DNA from: Microbacterium luteolum
GTDB lineage: Bacteria > Actinomycetota > Actinomycetes > Actinomycetales > Microbacteriaceae
Reading direction: 5' to 3'
DNA length: 64,000 bases
NCBI RefSeq assembly: GCF_039533965.1
Contig: NZ_BAAAUN010000001.1
Span: forward strand, 1,710,950 to 1,774,949
Part shown: positions 31,224-40,486 of the stretch, piece after piece
Numbering within the stretch: position 1 is the stretch's first letter
Layout of the letters: every line of letters starts with the position of its first letter
Program-made: the position numbers and the translations under genes
The notes under the pieces: generated by a model
Database searches by the model: none
What the model was told of the DNA's origin: nothing
What the model saw: only the letters and a program-made list of their open reading frames with translations

Positions 31224-31276
31224 ACCGGCCCCTTGAGCGCGTCCTCAAAGGGCCGGGTCGGTCAAAAGGGGCCGGT
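31224..31276. terminator. Inverted repeat between convergent pucR-type gene and mmsA
   Basis: ACCGGCCCCTT (31224-31234) and AAGGGGCCGGT (31266-31276) are perfect 11-bp arms; an inner pair TTGAG/CTCAA is nested. It lies between two converging stops, so it probably terminates both. Confidence 0.6.
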
Positions 31277-31289
31277 CCGCGGGAGAGGC

Positions 31290-32855
31290 TCAGGTGTTCT
31301 GCGGGAACCCGAGGTTGATGCCGCCGTGCGTGGAGTCGTTGCGCGTCGCGGGGTCGATCCAGCGGCTCGTGATGGCCTTCTCGCGGGTGAAGAAGTCGAA
31401 TCCGTGCACGCCGTACGCCTTCGCGTCGCCGAACAGCGACTTCTTCCAACCACCGAACGAGTGGTACGCGACCGGCACCGGGATCGGGACGTTGATGCCG
31501 ATCATGCCGACCTGCACCTCGTTCTGGAAACGGCGAGCCGCTCCCCCGTCGTTGGTGAAGATCGCCGTACCGTTGCCGAACTCGCCGGAGTTGATCAGAG
31601 CGAGGCCCTCATCGTAGGAGTCCACCCGGACGACCGAGAGCACCGGCCCGAAGATCTCCTCGGTGTAGGCGCGAGACGTGGTCGGCAGTCCGTCGATCAG
31701 GGTCGGTCCGAAGAAGAAGCCGTCCTCGTGTCCGTCGACCGTGAAGCCGCGACCGTCGACGACGATGGTCGCGCCGTCCGCTTCCGCGATGTCGACGTAG
31801 GACGACACCTTGTCGCGGTGCACGTCCGTGATCAGCGGACCCATGTCGGGCTCCACGCCGTCGACGCCGGCGCCGTTCCCGATCTTCAGCGCGGCGATGC
31901 GCTCGGTGATCTTCGCGATCAGGTCGTCGGCGACGGGCTCGACGGCCAGCACCACGCTGATCGCCATGCACCGCTCACCGGCCGCGCCGAATCCGGCGTT
32001 CACGGCCTGGTCGGCCACGAGGTCGAGATCGGCATCCGGGAGGACGAGCATGTGATTCTTCGCCCCGCCGAGCGCCTGGACGCGCTTGCCGTTCTTCGAC
32101 GCCGTCTCGTAGATGTACTGCGCGATCGGCGTGGAGCCGACGAACGAGATCGACTGCACCACCCGGCTGTTCAGCAGCCCGTCGACCGCGGCCTTGTCAC
32201 CCTGCAGCACCGTGAAGACGCCGTCGGGGAGCCCCGCTTCCTTCCACACCCGCGCGAGCCACAGCGCGGCGGACGGATCCTTCTCGCTGGGCTTGAGGAC
32301 CACCGCGTTGCCGGCCGCGATCGCGATCGGCACGAACCACAGCGGCACCATGACGGGGAAGTTGAAGGGCGAGATCACACCCACGACCCCGAGGGGCTGC
32401 TTGAGCGAGTAAACGTCAATGCCCGAAGAGGCGTTCTCGCTGAATGCGCCCTTGATCAGGTGCGGGAATCCTGTCGCGAGCTCGACGACTTCCTGGCCGC
32501 GGAGGATCTCACCCATCGCGTCGGAGACGACCTTGCCGTGCTCGGCCGTGATGATCTCGGCGAGCTCGAGCTTGCGCGCGTTCAGGATCTCGCGGAACGC
32601 GAAGAGGACCGACTGCCGCTTGGCGATCGAGTACCCCGACCACACGCGGAAGCCGGCATCCGCCGAGGCGATCGCAGCGTCGATCTCGGCCTGGTCGGCG
32701 AGCGCCACGTGCGCCTGCACGGCACCTGTGGCCGGGTTGAAGACCGGAGCCGTGCGCCCACTGGTCGACGGACGCTCCGCGCCGTCGATCCAGTGCGCGA
32801 TCACCGGGACGGCGGAGTCCGTCGTCGAGGTTGCGGACGTGTCAGTGATGGTCAT
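31290..32855 (-). CDS. mmsA: CoA-acylating methylmalonate-semialdehyde dehydrogenase
   Basis: A 521-residue aldehyde dehydrogenase. Motifs for this subgroup are visible: SPFNFPVMVPLWFVPIAIAAG, FVGSTPIAQYIYETA and the catalytic cysteine in GAAGERCMAISVVL. The enzyme converts malonate or methylmalonate semialdehyde to acetyl- or propionyl-CoA. It converges on the PucR-type regulator gene; with the omega-aminotransferase it can complete beta-alanine or valine-linked catabolism. GAGGTGAAG lies just before the ATG. It is slightly longer than the usual ~500 residues because of an N-terminal Ser/Thr tail. Confidence 0.93.
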   Translation of the reverse strand: MTITDTSATSTTDSAVPVIAHWIDGAERPSTSGRTAPVFNPATGAVQAHVALADQAEIDAAIASADAGFRVWSGYSIAKRQSVLFAFREILNARKLELAEIITAEHGKVVSDAMGEILRGQEVVELATGFPHLIKGAFSENASSGIDVYSLKQPLGVVGVISPFNFPVMVPLWFVPIAIAAGNAVVLKPSEKDPSAALWLARVWKEAGLPDGVFTVLQGDKAAVDGLLNSRVVQSISFVGSTPIAQYIYETASKNGKRVQALGGAKNHMLVLPDADLDLVADQAVNAGFGAAGERCMAISVVLAVEPVADDLIAKITERIAALKIGNGAGVDGVEPDMGPLITDVHRDKVSSYVDIAEADGATIVVDGRGFTVDGHEDGFFFGPTLIDGLPTTSRAYTEEIFGPVLSVVRVDSYDEGLALINSGEFGNGTAIFTNDGGAARRFQNEVQVGMIGINVPIPVPVAYHSFGGWKKSLFGDAKAYGVHGFDFFTREKAITSRWIDPATRNDSTHGGINLGFPQNT

Positions 32856-32972
32856 TCTTCACCTCGGGGTCGGGGGGGGCGGATCAGACCAGTGAACCAG
32901 CGAGCGCGGCGGCGCCGGGATGCCAATCCGTCCTATGACACTCGAAATCATCGACGTTCCGGCGCCTGCTGC

Positions 32973-34676
32973 TCAGACACGCTCCCAGGAGCCGGCGGCC
33001 ACGGTGACGCGCACGGGCGCACTGCCGTGCGCGCGGACGTCGAGGACGCGCGGCTCGACATCGAGGTTCGCGATCAGGATCGTGTCGCGCTCCGCGGCGC
33101 GACCGCCGATCGCCCACACGAGCCCATCGGGACTCGACCCTCCGAGCAGCGCGCTTCCACGGAGCTCGGTCAGAGCATCGACGGCGTCGGCCGCCGGCAT
33201 CCGCCCGCGGTGATCTGCCAGCCCTCGCGGCCCCCAGGTCTCGAACCAGGACAGCGACCGGACGCCGGGAACCGCGCTGGCCGCGGCGCTGGCGATCACC
33301 CAGGCTGCGAGTTCCGGTGCGGCCTGCCGTTCGTCGTCCGCTCCTGTGAACTGCGCGCCGTAGCCGTCGACGAGATCGCTCCTCGTCGGTGCCGGCTGCG
33401 CCGTCGTGGCGACGTTGTTGTAGCGCGGACGGAGCGCGACGGGGCCGATATGGACCTCGCGCCCTTCCGCGATCCGAACGGTCTCCTCGGCGACGAGGCG
33501 CTGGACCGCGACCGCCTCGACGAGCTGCTCGGTGTCGAGAGCATGGAACAGCGGCGTGGTGGTGACGACGATCCCGGCCGTGTCTCGAGGGATCGTCGCC
33601 TGCTCGCGATTCAGTTCGGTGAAATGCGACCGAGCACCGGCCAGCAGGGGCACGCGGATGCCGGCGCTCCCGAGCGCCGCGCGGAACAGGGAGGCCGAGG
33701 CCGGAGTGGTCGCGTGCCGGGCCCTGTCGAACACGGTGACCCGCAGCACCGGGAGGCCCACGAGTGCCGTCGCGGCAGCATCCGCCGCACGCGCATCGCC
33801 GTCCGACACGATCCGGATGTCCAACGGAAGGCCGTCCGACGACGCACGGGCGAGCGCCGCCGGCCACGCCGGCGTCGTGAGATCGAGCTCGACCACGCGG
33901 AACGAGCCCGCCGAAGAGGCGCGGACCGGGTCGGGAGCCGTCGAGGCCTCGACGCCGACCGCCGGGAACGGACCGCACTCGCGCAGCTCGATCACCGCCG
34001 GTGACGCACGACCGGGATCCGCGGCGATCGAGGCGTCGGGCGCACCGATCGTGATCGCCTGTCGGACCGTCTCACCGGCTCGCAGCGCATACGGGTAGGG
34101 CAGGTCGAGCGGGCGGCTGTACGTCTTGAACGAGGCGTCGGTCCAGTTGCGCTGGTCCTCCATCTCGAACACGTCGCCCGCGAAGGCGATGCTCGCGCCG
34201 CCGTCGATCCGGAGTCGGCGGATGTGACGCATCGGCTGATGCGGAGTGAGCGCCCGCGGGAACGACGTCGTCTCCTCGGATCCGTCGTCGTGGTCGACGA
34301 TCACGGCGCGCCCGGCGTCCGATGCCGGGTGCAGCACGACCAGACCGATGCGGCACGTGTCGAAGTCCATCTCGTTCACGGCGTCCCACTCGATCCCGAG
34401 TTCCCCGGCACGCGCACGCACCGTCAGCGTCGAACGCACCCGCGCCCCGAGCCCTTCGTGCCGAAGCGTCAGCTTGAGCACTTCGGGATCGCCGTCGACG
34501 CTCTGCACGACCACCGGCACGGTCTGCCAGCCGCGGTCGCGCACGACCGCGCGGACGGCCCGCAGCACGACGATCCCGCGGTGGCTGATGTCGGCGATCT
34601 CGTCACCGCGCAGCTCGAGCCGCCAGTCGTGGGACCGCCACTCGCGAGCATCCGTCCGCCACCACGGGGAGCTCAT
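32973..34676 (-). CDS. Hypothetical protein in glycan-utilisation operon
   Basis: A 567-residue protein with no family I can name. It lacks a signal peptide. The N-terminal half is beta-rich (WRLELRGDEIADISHRGIVV; LTLRHEGLGARVRSTLTVRA) and resembles a carbohydrate-active beta-sandwich; the C-terminal part ends in small beta strands (DTILIANLDVEPRVLDVRAH). It begins 4 bp before the end of the GH2 gene (ATGA-type overlap), so it is co-translated with that enzyme. A role in processing or recognising the same sugar is inferred from this coupling only. Confidence 0.75.
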   Translation of the reverse strand: MSSPWWRTDAREWRSHDWRLELRGDEIADISHRGIVVLRAVRAVVRDRGWQTVPVVVQSVDGDPEVLKLTLRHEGLGARVRSTLTVRARAGELGIEWDAVNEMDFDTCRIGLVVLHPASDAGRAVIVDHDDGSEETTSFPRALTPHQPMRHIRRLRIDGGASIAFAGDVFEMEDQRNWTDASFKTYSRPLDLPYPYALRAGETVRQAITIGAPDASIAADPGRASPAVIELRECGPFPAVGVEASTAPDPVRASSAGSFRVVELDLTTPAWPAALARASSDGLPLDIRIVSDGDARAADAAATALVGLPVLRVTVFDRARHATTPASASLFRAALGSAGIRVPLLAGARSHFTELNREQATIPRDTAGIVVTTTPLFHALDTEQLVEAVAVQRLVAEETVRIAEGREVHIGPVALRPRYNNVATTAQPAPTRSDLVDGYGAQFTGADDERQAAPELAAWVIASAAASAVPGVRSLSWFETWGPRGLADHRGRMPAADAVDALTELRGSALLGGSSPDGLVWAIGGRAAERDTILIANLDVEPRVLDVRAHGSAPVRVTVAAGSWERV

Positions 34677-37090
34677 CGCCGAGTCACCACCACCTCGGCC
34701 GACGGGAACCCTGCGGCGGATGCCGTCACGACGATCTCGCCCAGGTCCGAGGGGCGGACGATGACGAGCGCACGGCCGTCATGCGTGCTCCGCGTCGGAC
34801 CGGCGAACCCCTCCTCGGTGCGAGGCTGCCCCGACCCCATCCCGGCGATCACGCCGCCGGACACCTCGACGGTCACCGGGACGTCGGCATCGCACAGGAC
34901 CGTGCCCTCGGCATCCTCGATCGTCAGGGCGATGTAGGCGAGGGCGTCCGCGCCGGAGATCTCGGTGCGTTCTGCTCGCACGACGAGGCGGGGATCTCCG
35001 GCCGTCCGCAGCGACGTCCTGGCGACCTCTTGCCCGGCGGCATAGGCGACAGCCGTCAGCACACCGCGTCGGTACCGCGTCTCGAAGCGCGCGATCAGGG
35101 GCAGCGGCGACCCGACGGCGACGCGATCGATGACGACGTCGTCGAGGAGCAGCTCGACCTCCTCGGCATCCGCATAGACGTCGACCGTCACCGGAGAGTC
35201 CTCTGCCGCACCCCAGCTCCAGCTGGACACGACGTCATCCCACGACCACGGCGTCTTCGACGCGGGCCGGCCGTGATGCTGCGGACGATGCACGGCGATC
35301 ACCGGCTCCGTGCGCAGACCGAACACGATCTCGCGATAGTGAGAGGCCGGAAGCCGGTGTCCGGTGATGTCGATGTCCCCGCAGTCGGCGAGCAGGTACG
35401 GGAAGGGCCCCGCCGTCCCCGTCGGCACGTAGCCCTCGACGTCCGTGTAGTCCACGCGGCCGATGCCCGCTTCGCCGATGTAGTCCCACCCCGTCCAGGT
35501 GAAGTCGCCGATGACGTGCGGCAGACGACGCACGTCCGCCCACAGCGAGGCGATCCGATCCGGGAAGGTCTCCGACCCGACGATCACACGGTTCGGGAAG
35601 AGCTCCGCGTCGAGGTCGTAGCGCGAGTCCGCGTAGTTGAAGCCGACGACGTCGAGCACCGCCGCCGACTCCTCGGTCGACTCGGTCACCAGCGGCGAGG
35701 CGTTCATCGACGCCATCCGCTCGCCCATCTCGGCCATCATCGTGTTCGGGTCCGCGGGGGGCGCATCCGCCATCGATTCCGCCAGCGCCCCGAGGTTCGC
35801 GATGACGCCGTTGATGCCGTTCGTCACGAACCTCGACGGATCGAGCCGGCGGAACTCCTCGGCGATGCGGCGACTCCAGGTCGCGCCGTGCGGCGTCGCG
35901 AGCTCGAGGATCTCGTTGCCGATCGACACGAGGACGACCGACGGATGGTTCCGGTTCTTCGCGACGAGCGAGGCGACATCGCGGCGCCACCGCTCGTCGA
36001 AGCCGATCGACGAGTCGAAAGCCGTCTTGGACTTCGTCCAGACATCGGTCAGCTCGTCCATCACGAGCATCCCGTGCGCGTCGCACGCGTCCAGCAGAGC
36101 GCGGCTCGCCGGATTGTGGGCGCTGCGGATCGCGTTGAAGCCGGCGGCCTTGAGCAAACGCACGCGTCGATCCTCGGCATCCGCGATCGACACCGCGCCG
36201 AGCGGGCCGTTGTCGTGATGGATGCAGGCACCGCGCAGATCGACGACGACGCCGTTCACGCGCAGACCGTGCGCGACGTCGAGCTGCAGACGACGGATGC
36301 CGTGCCGCGTGACGGTCTCGTCGGTCACGGCGCCCTGTCCGTCGGCCAGCGTCGTGCGGACGAGGTAGCGGTGCGGCGAATCCGGGCCCCACAACCGCGG
36401 CGAGCGCACCGCGAGACGGGCGCGCGCCACCGCCTGCTCCCCCGGGAGCACCGTGACGGGCGAGGTGCCGGTCGCCACCTCGGCGCCGTCCTCGTCGACG
36501 ACGGCCCAGTTCAGGCGGCGCGTCGCCGCGTGCCTCGTGCGGTTCGCGACGGAGGTGGCGATCTCGACGATCGCGCGCTCGGCGTCGATGTCGTGACTCT
36601 CGACGACGGTGCCGTCGAGGGCGAGATGCACCGGGTCGTCGAGGACCAGGTGCACCGGCCGGTAGATGCCCCCGCCGGTGTACCACCGGCTGTCGCGGTG
36701 GACTCGCGCCTCCACCGTGATCGTGTTGCGCTCGCCGAACCGCAGGAACGGGTCGGCCTCGACCACGAACGCCGAGTAGCCGTTCGCCTCATGCGCGGCG
36801 AAGTCCCCGTTGAGGAAGACGGTCGCGTCGCGGTAGACGCCCTCGAACTCGATGCGGACGGTCTTCTCGCGCCACTCCTCCGGCACGTCGAAGGTCTTCG
36901 CATACTCGAAGACGCCGCCGGGGATGTATCCGCTGTGCACGCCCTGGCCGGCGTCGGCGGCGCGCGGCAGGTCGCGCAGCGCGTCATGCGGCAGGCGGAC
37001 GGGCACGGATGCCGTGGAGCCGTCCCGGGTCTCGAAGGCGCCGAGTTTCGGGCCGACGCTCCATCCGTCGACGAAGGCGATGCGGGTCAT
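34673..37090 (-). CDS. Glycoside hydrolase family 2 enzyme (beta-galactosidase-type)
   Basis: An 805-residue cytoplasmic GH2 enzyme. It has an N-terminal sugar-binding domain (LPHDALRDL, then GGVFEYAKTFDVPEEWREKT), an immunoglobulin-like domain and a TIM barrel with GFNAIRSAHNPASRALLDAC. The acid/base is in SIGNEILE and a nucleophile candidate is in VIVGSETFPDR. C-terminal DUF4982-like and Ig-like modules (SSWSWGAAEDSPVTVDVYAD; VTVEVSGGVIAGMGSGQPRT) follow. The start ATG 37090 overlaps the tetR stop by 4 bp. Specificity (galactoside, glucuronide or other) cannot be set from sequence. Confidence 0.9.
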   Translation of the reverse strand: MTRIAFVDGWSVGPKLGAFETRDGSTASVPVRLPHDALRDLPRAADAGQGVHSGYIPGGVFEYAKTFDVPEEWREKTVRIEFEGVYRDATVFLNGDFAAHEANGYSAFVVEADPFLRFGERNTITVEARVHRDSRWYTGGGIYRPVHLVLDDPVHLALDGTVVESHDIDAERAIVEIATSVANRTRHAATRRLNWAVVDEDGAEVATGTSPVTVLPGEQAVARARLAVRSPRLWGPDSPHRYLVRTTLADGQGAVTDETVTRHGIRRLQLDVAHGLRVNGVVVDLRGACIHHDNGPLGAVSIADAEDRRVRLLKAAGFNAIRSAHNPASRALLDACDAHGMLVMDELTDVWTKSKTAFDSSIGFDERWRRDVASLVAKNRNHPSVVLVSIGNEILELATPHGATWSRRIAEEFRRLDPSRFVTNGINGVIANLGALAESMADAPPADPNTMMAEMGERMASMNASPLVTESTEESAAVLDVVGFNYADSRYDLDAELFPNRVIVGSETFPDRIASLWADVRRLPHVIGDFTWTGWDYIGEAGIGRVDYTDVEGYVPTGTAGPFPYLLADCGDIDITGHRLPASHYREIVFGLRTEPVIAVHRPQHHGRPASKTPWSWDDVVSSWSWGAAEDSPVTVDVYADAEEVELLLDDVVIDRVAVGSPLPLIARFETRYRRGVLTAVAYAAGQEVARTSLRTAGDPRLVVRAERTEISGADALAYIALTIEDAEGTVLCDADVPVTVEVSGGVIAGMGSGQPRTEEGFAGPTRSTHDGRALVIVRPSDLGEIVVTASAAGFPSAEVVVTRR

Positions 37091-37749
37091 GCCCTCTCGC
37101 CTCCGGCCTCGTCGTCCGTCGACTCGTCCCAGTCGATGTCGGCGAAGGTGCTGATCAACGCGCGGAGCTCTTCGGCCATGTCCACGACCGTCCGGTCGAG
37201 GAGCCATTGCACCTGCAGGCCGTCCATCATGGCGATGAGAGCCACGGCGCATCGGTACGGCGAGGCTCCCGGCTTCAGCATCCCCCGGGACTCCAGGTTC
37301 GCGAAGCCCTTCTCGATGTTCGCGCGGGTGTAGACGTAGCGACGCACGAAGTAGCCGTGCGCCGGGTGATCGGGTGAGGTCGCCTCCGCCGAGAGCGTGC
37401 AGTAGAGCTCGACGACACCGGGCACCGACGCGTTGTAGAGCGCCAGCCGGACCAGGCCGCGCATCATGGCCACGCCGTCGCCGGACTCCAGGGGAACCAT
37501 CTCGCGCGACCGGTCGTCGCGGTGATCGAGCACGGCCTCCAGCAGCGCCACCTTGTTCGGGAAGTGATGGAGGAGTCCCGCCTCGCTGATCCCCACGCGC
37601 TGGGCGATGTCCCTCAGCGAACCGGCGCGGTAGCCGCCCTCCGAGAACACCTCGAGCGCGGCATCGAGGATGGTCCGCCGTCGTTCGCGCGTCTTGGCGT
37701 ACTCGCCGCGCACGCCGCGGCGCACACTGGGCCCTTTGTTCATGGTCAT
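37087..37749 (-). CDS. TetR family regulator of the glycan locus
   Basis: A 220-residue TetR protein: N-terminal helix-turn-helix (about 20-66, LDAALEVFSEGGYRAGSLRD and AGLLHHFPNKVALLEAV) and a C-terminal ligand domain. It is first in an operon with GH2 and the 567-residue hypothetical, and divergent from the ABC/GH operon. Palindromes between the two operons are its likely sites. Several starts are possible (GTG 37758, ATG 37749, ATG 37743); none has a clear ribosome site, so I use the ATG 7 nt after TACGGT. Confidence 0.87.
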   Translation of the reverse strand: MTMNKGPSVRRGVRGEYAKTRERRRTILDAALEVFSEGGYRAGSLRDIAQRVGISEAGLLHHFPNKVALLEAVLDHRDDRSREMVPLESGDGVAMMRGLVRLALYNASVPGVVELYCTLSAEATSPDHPAHGYFVRRYVYTRANIEKGFANLESRGMLKPGASPYRCAVALIAMMDGLQVQWLLDRTVVDMAEELRALISTFADIDWDESTDDEAGGERA

Positions 37750-37808
37750 CGTTGTCACCGTATCCCCCGTCGTCGGCAGCCGCCATCGGCACCGCGCATT
37801 GCCCTTGC

Positions 37809-37830
37809 GAATCCGTTCTATAACGAATTC
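37809..37830. promoter_or_regulatory. 22-bp palindromic operator in divergent glycan promoter
   Basis: GAATCCGTT-CTAT-AACGAATTC, 9-bp arms with 8 matches. On the minus strand TATAGA inside it can serve as the tetR -10. It is a strong candidate for the TetR operator. Confidence 0.6.
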
Positions 37831-37891
37831 CTAGCATCCGCTAGCTTTTTGCGTTAAAAACCTAGCGACTACTCGCTTTTGCTGCTAGCTT
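37830..37891. promoter_or_regulatory. Cluster of CTAGC repeats upstream of the binding-protein gene
   Basis: An A+T-rich stretch (with TTTTTGCGTTAAAAA) holds two inverted repeats of equal design, CTAGC-ATCC-GCTAG (37831-37844) and AGCGA-CTAC-TCGCT (37864-37877). It also has direct repeats CCTAGC (37830, 37861) and GCTAGCTT (37840, 37884). They probably bind a regulator of the downstream operon. No clear -35/-10 is visible. Confidence 0.5.
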
Positions 37892-37944
37892 CTCCCACCA
37901 GAGGCGGTCCGCAGGGGTACCGCCACCCACGAAAGGGACAAAGG

Positions 37945-39471
37945 ATGTTCCGTTGGAAGGCCACAGCAGCCACCATCGCCATCGCTGCTCTCGTTCTCAC
38001 CGGCTGCGCCGGCGGAGCGGAAGACGGCGGCTCGGGCGACGGGAGCGGCGGCACCCTCACACTCGGCGCGATCACGCCGCCGACCACCTTCGACCCGGCA
38101 GGTTCCGAGTGGGGCAACCGCGCCCCCTTCTACCAGGCCGTCTTCGACACTCTTCTGCTCGCGACGCCGGAAGGCACGATCGAGCCGTGGCTGGCGACGG
38201 AGTGGTCGTACAACGACGACAACACCGTCCTCACCCTCACCCTCCGCGACGACGTCACGTTCTCGGACGGCTCGGCGCTCACCGGGCAGGTCGTCGCCGA
38301 CAACCTGCAGCGCTTCAAGGAGGGCACGTCGCCCGACGCGAACTACTTCGCCGGGATCACGAGCTTCGAGGCCCCCGACGACACCACCGTCGTCATCACG
38401 CTCGCCGCCCCGGACCCCGCACTGCTCAACTACCTCACCCGCGACCCCGGGCTGGTCGCCAGCGGCGAGTCCCTCGGCAACGACAACCTCGCCACCGACC
38501 CGATCGGATCGGGACCGTACATCCTCGACACCGCCGCCACGGTCACCGGAACGAGCTACTCGTACACGAAGAACCCCGACTACTGGAACCCCGACGTACA
38601 GCACTACGACAAGCTCGTGATCAACGTGCTCGCCGATGCCACGGCCTCGCTCAACGCGATCAAGGCCGGCGAGGCCAACGGCGTCAAGCTCGCCAGCAAC
38701 GACAACCTCGCCGAGGTCGAGGGCGCCGGCTGGACCGTCAACGCGAACGAGCTCGACTTCCAGGGGATGCTCCTCCTCGACCGTGCGGGAACCATGAACC
38801 CGGCTCTCGCCGACGTCCGTGTCCGCCAGGCGCTGAACTACGCGTTCGATCGCGAAGGCCTGCTCGAGGCCCTGCAGCTCGGCAACGGCACCGTCACCAC
38901 TCAGGTCTTCCCGGAGTCGTCGGCGGCGTACGATCCGAAGCTCGACGACTACTACACCTACGACCCCGAGAAGGCGAAGGAGCTGCTCGAGGAAGCCGGA
39001 TACGCCAGCGGTCTCACGCTTTCTATGCCGTCGTCCACGCTGCTGGGCGCCACGACGTACACGCTGATCGAGCAGCAGCTGGCGGATGTCGGCATCGCGG
39101 TCGAGTACACCGACCCGGGCAACAACTTCATCGCCGACCTGCTCGCGCCGAAGTTCCCGGTGTCGTTCATGGCTCTGGAGCAGAACCCCGACTGGCAGCT
39201 GATCCAGTTCATGATCGCGCCGTCCGCGATCTTCAACCCGTTCGGCTATGAGGACCCGAAGGTCGACGAGTTCATCCAGGAGATCCAGTTCGGCGACGAG
39301 GCCACGCAGGAATCGGTGGCGAAGGAGCTCAACGCCTACATCGTCGAACAGGCGTGGTTCGCGCCCTTCTACCGCGTGCAGGGCAGCTTCGCCACGGACG
39401 CCTCGACGACCGTCGAGATGCTCCCGACGAACGCCTACCCCGCGATCTACGACTTCACGCCGAAGTCCTGA
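37945..39471 (+). CDS. ABC transporter substrate-binding lipoprotein (family 5)
   Basis: A 508-residue extracellular binding protein of the peptide/nickel/oligosaccharide family. The signal peptide ends in the lipobox LVLTGCAGG, so it is membrane-anchored on the outside. Family motifs include LATEWSYNDDNTVLTLTLRD, SDGSALTGQVVADNL and PIGSGPYIL. AAGGGACAAAGG lies before ATG 37945. It heads the operon with matching permeases, and the neighbouring glycosidases suggest the ligand is an oligosaccharide rather than a peptide, as seen in other family-5 systems. This is inference. Confidence 0.92.
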   Translation: MFRWKATAATIAIAALVLTGCAGGAEDGGSGDGSGGTLTLGAITPPTTFDPAGSEWGNRAPFYQAVFDTLLLATPEGTIEPWLATEWSYNDDNTVLTLTLRDDVTFSDGSALTGQVVADNLQRFKEGTSPDANYFAGITSFEAPDDTTVVITLAAPDPALLNYLTRDPGLVASGESLGNDNLATDPIGSGPYILDTAATVTGTSYSYTKNPDYWNPDVQHYDKLVINVLADATASLNAIKAGEANGVKLASNDNLAEVEGAGWTVNANELDFQGMLLLDRAGTMNPALADVRVRQALNYAFDREGLLEALQLGNGTVTTQVFPESSAAYDPKLDDYYTYDPEKAKELLEEAGYASGLTLSMPSSTLLGATTYTLIEQQLADVGIAVEYTDPGNNFIADLLAPKFPVSFMALEQNPDWQLIQFMIAPSAIFNPFGYEDPKVDEFIQEIQFGDEATQESVAKELNAYIVEQAWFAPFYRVQGSFATDASTTVEMLPTNAYPAIYDFTPKS

Positions 39472-39544
39472 CGCGATCCCTCCGGCCCGCCCGCGTCGCT
39501 GCGGGCGGGCCGGAACCCGATCCCTTCCACCACAGGAGCGCAGC

Positions 39545-40486
39545 ATGCTCATGTTCATCGTGCGCCGGATCCTCGCCGGCATCGTCCTGCTCATCGTCAT
39601 CTCCGTGGTGACGTTCGGGCTCCTCTTCCTCGACAGCGCGAACATCGCGCGTCGCATCCTCGGCCAGAACGCCACCGAGGAGCTGGTCGCCCAGAAGGCG
39701 GCAGAGCTGGGCCTCGACCGCCCGCTCACCGCTCAGTACTGGGACTGGCTGACCTCGGCGCTGACCGGCGACCTCGGCCGCTCCTGGTTCAACGGGCAGC
39801 TGGTCTCGGTGAGCCTGAGCGGACGCCTCAGCGTCAGCCTCTCGCTCGTCATCGGCGCGACCCTCATCTCCGCCGTGCTCGCGATCGCGCTCGGCGTGGT
39901 CGCCGCACGCCGCGGCGGCTGGGTCGACGCGGTCGTGCAGTTCATCTCGGTGATCGGCTTCGCGATCCCCGGCTTCCTCATCGCGCTGTACCTCGTGCTG
40001 ATCTTCGCGATCAACCTCCACTGGTTCAAGGCCACCGGCTACATCCCGATCACGCAATCGTTCAGCGGGTGGCTGGCATCGGTGACGCTGCCGATCGCCG
40101 CCCTCGCCATCGGCGCCATCGCGGCCGTCGCCCAGCAGGTGCGCGGTTCGGTGGTCGACGCGATGTCCCGCGACTACGTGCGCACGCTCCGCTCCCGCGG
40201 GCTGTCGTCGAACAGCGTGATCTACAAGCACGTGCTGCGCAACGCCGGGGGCCCCGCGCTCGCGGTCCTCGCCGTGCAGTTCATCGGCCTCCTCGGCGGG
40301 GCCGTCATCGTCGAGCAGGTGTTCGCCCTCCCCGGGATGGGCCAGCTCACGGTCTCGGCCACGACCCAGGGCGACATCCCCGTCGTGATGGGCGTCGTGA
40401 TCGCCTTCGCGGTGATCGTCCTCATCGTGAACCTCCTCATCGACCTCGCGCAGGCAGCGCTCAACCCGAAGGTGCGACTCTCATGA
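39545..40486 (+). CDS. ABC transporter permease (DppB/OppB type)
   Basis: A 313-residue permease with about six transmembrane helices. It starts MLMFIVRRILAGIVLLIVIS and carries the BPD_transp_1 EAA-like loop DYVRTLRSRGLSSNSVIYKH near residue 215. CAGGAG lies before the ATG. It ends with ATGA overlap into the next gene. Confidence 0.93.
   Translation: MLMFIVRRILAGIVLLIVISVVTFGLLFLDSANIARRILGQNATEELVAQKAAELGLDRPLTAQYWDWLTSALTGDLGRSWFNGQLVSVSLSGRLSVSLSLVIGATLISAVLAIALGVVAARRGGWVDAVVQFISVIGFAIPGFLIALYLVLIFAINLHWFKATGYIPITQSFSGWLASVTLPIAALAIGAIAAVAQQVRGSVVDAMSRDYVRTLRSRGLSSNSVIYKHVLRNAGGPALAVLAVQFIGLLGGAVIVEQVFALPGMGQLTVSATTQGDIPVVMGVVIAFAVIVLIVNLLIDLAQAALNPKVRLS

Noticed and set aside
34673..37837. 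Reading the GH2 gene as a 1054-residue protein with an N-terminal extension
   Set aside because: The extra 249 codons overlap the tetR gene in another frame, are Arg/Gly-rich without a domain, and ATG 37090 gives a normal GH2 N-terminus coupled by ATGA.
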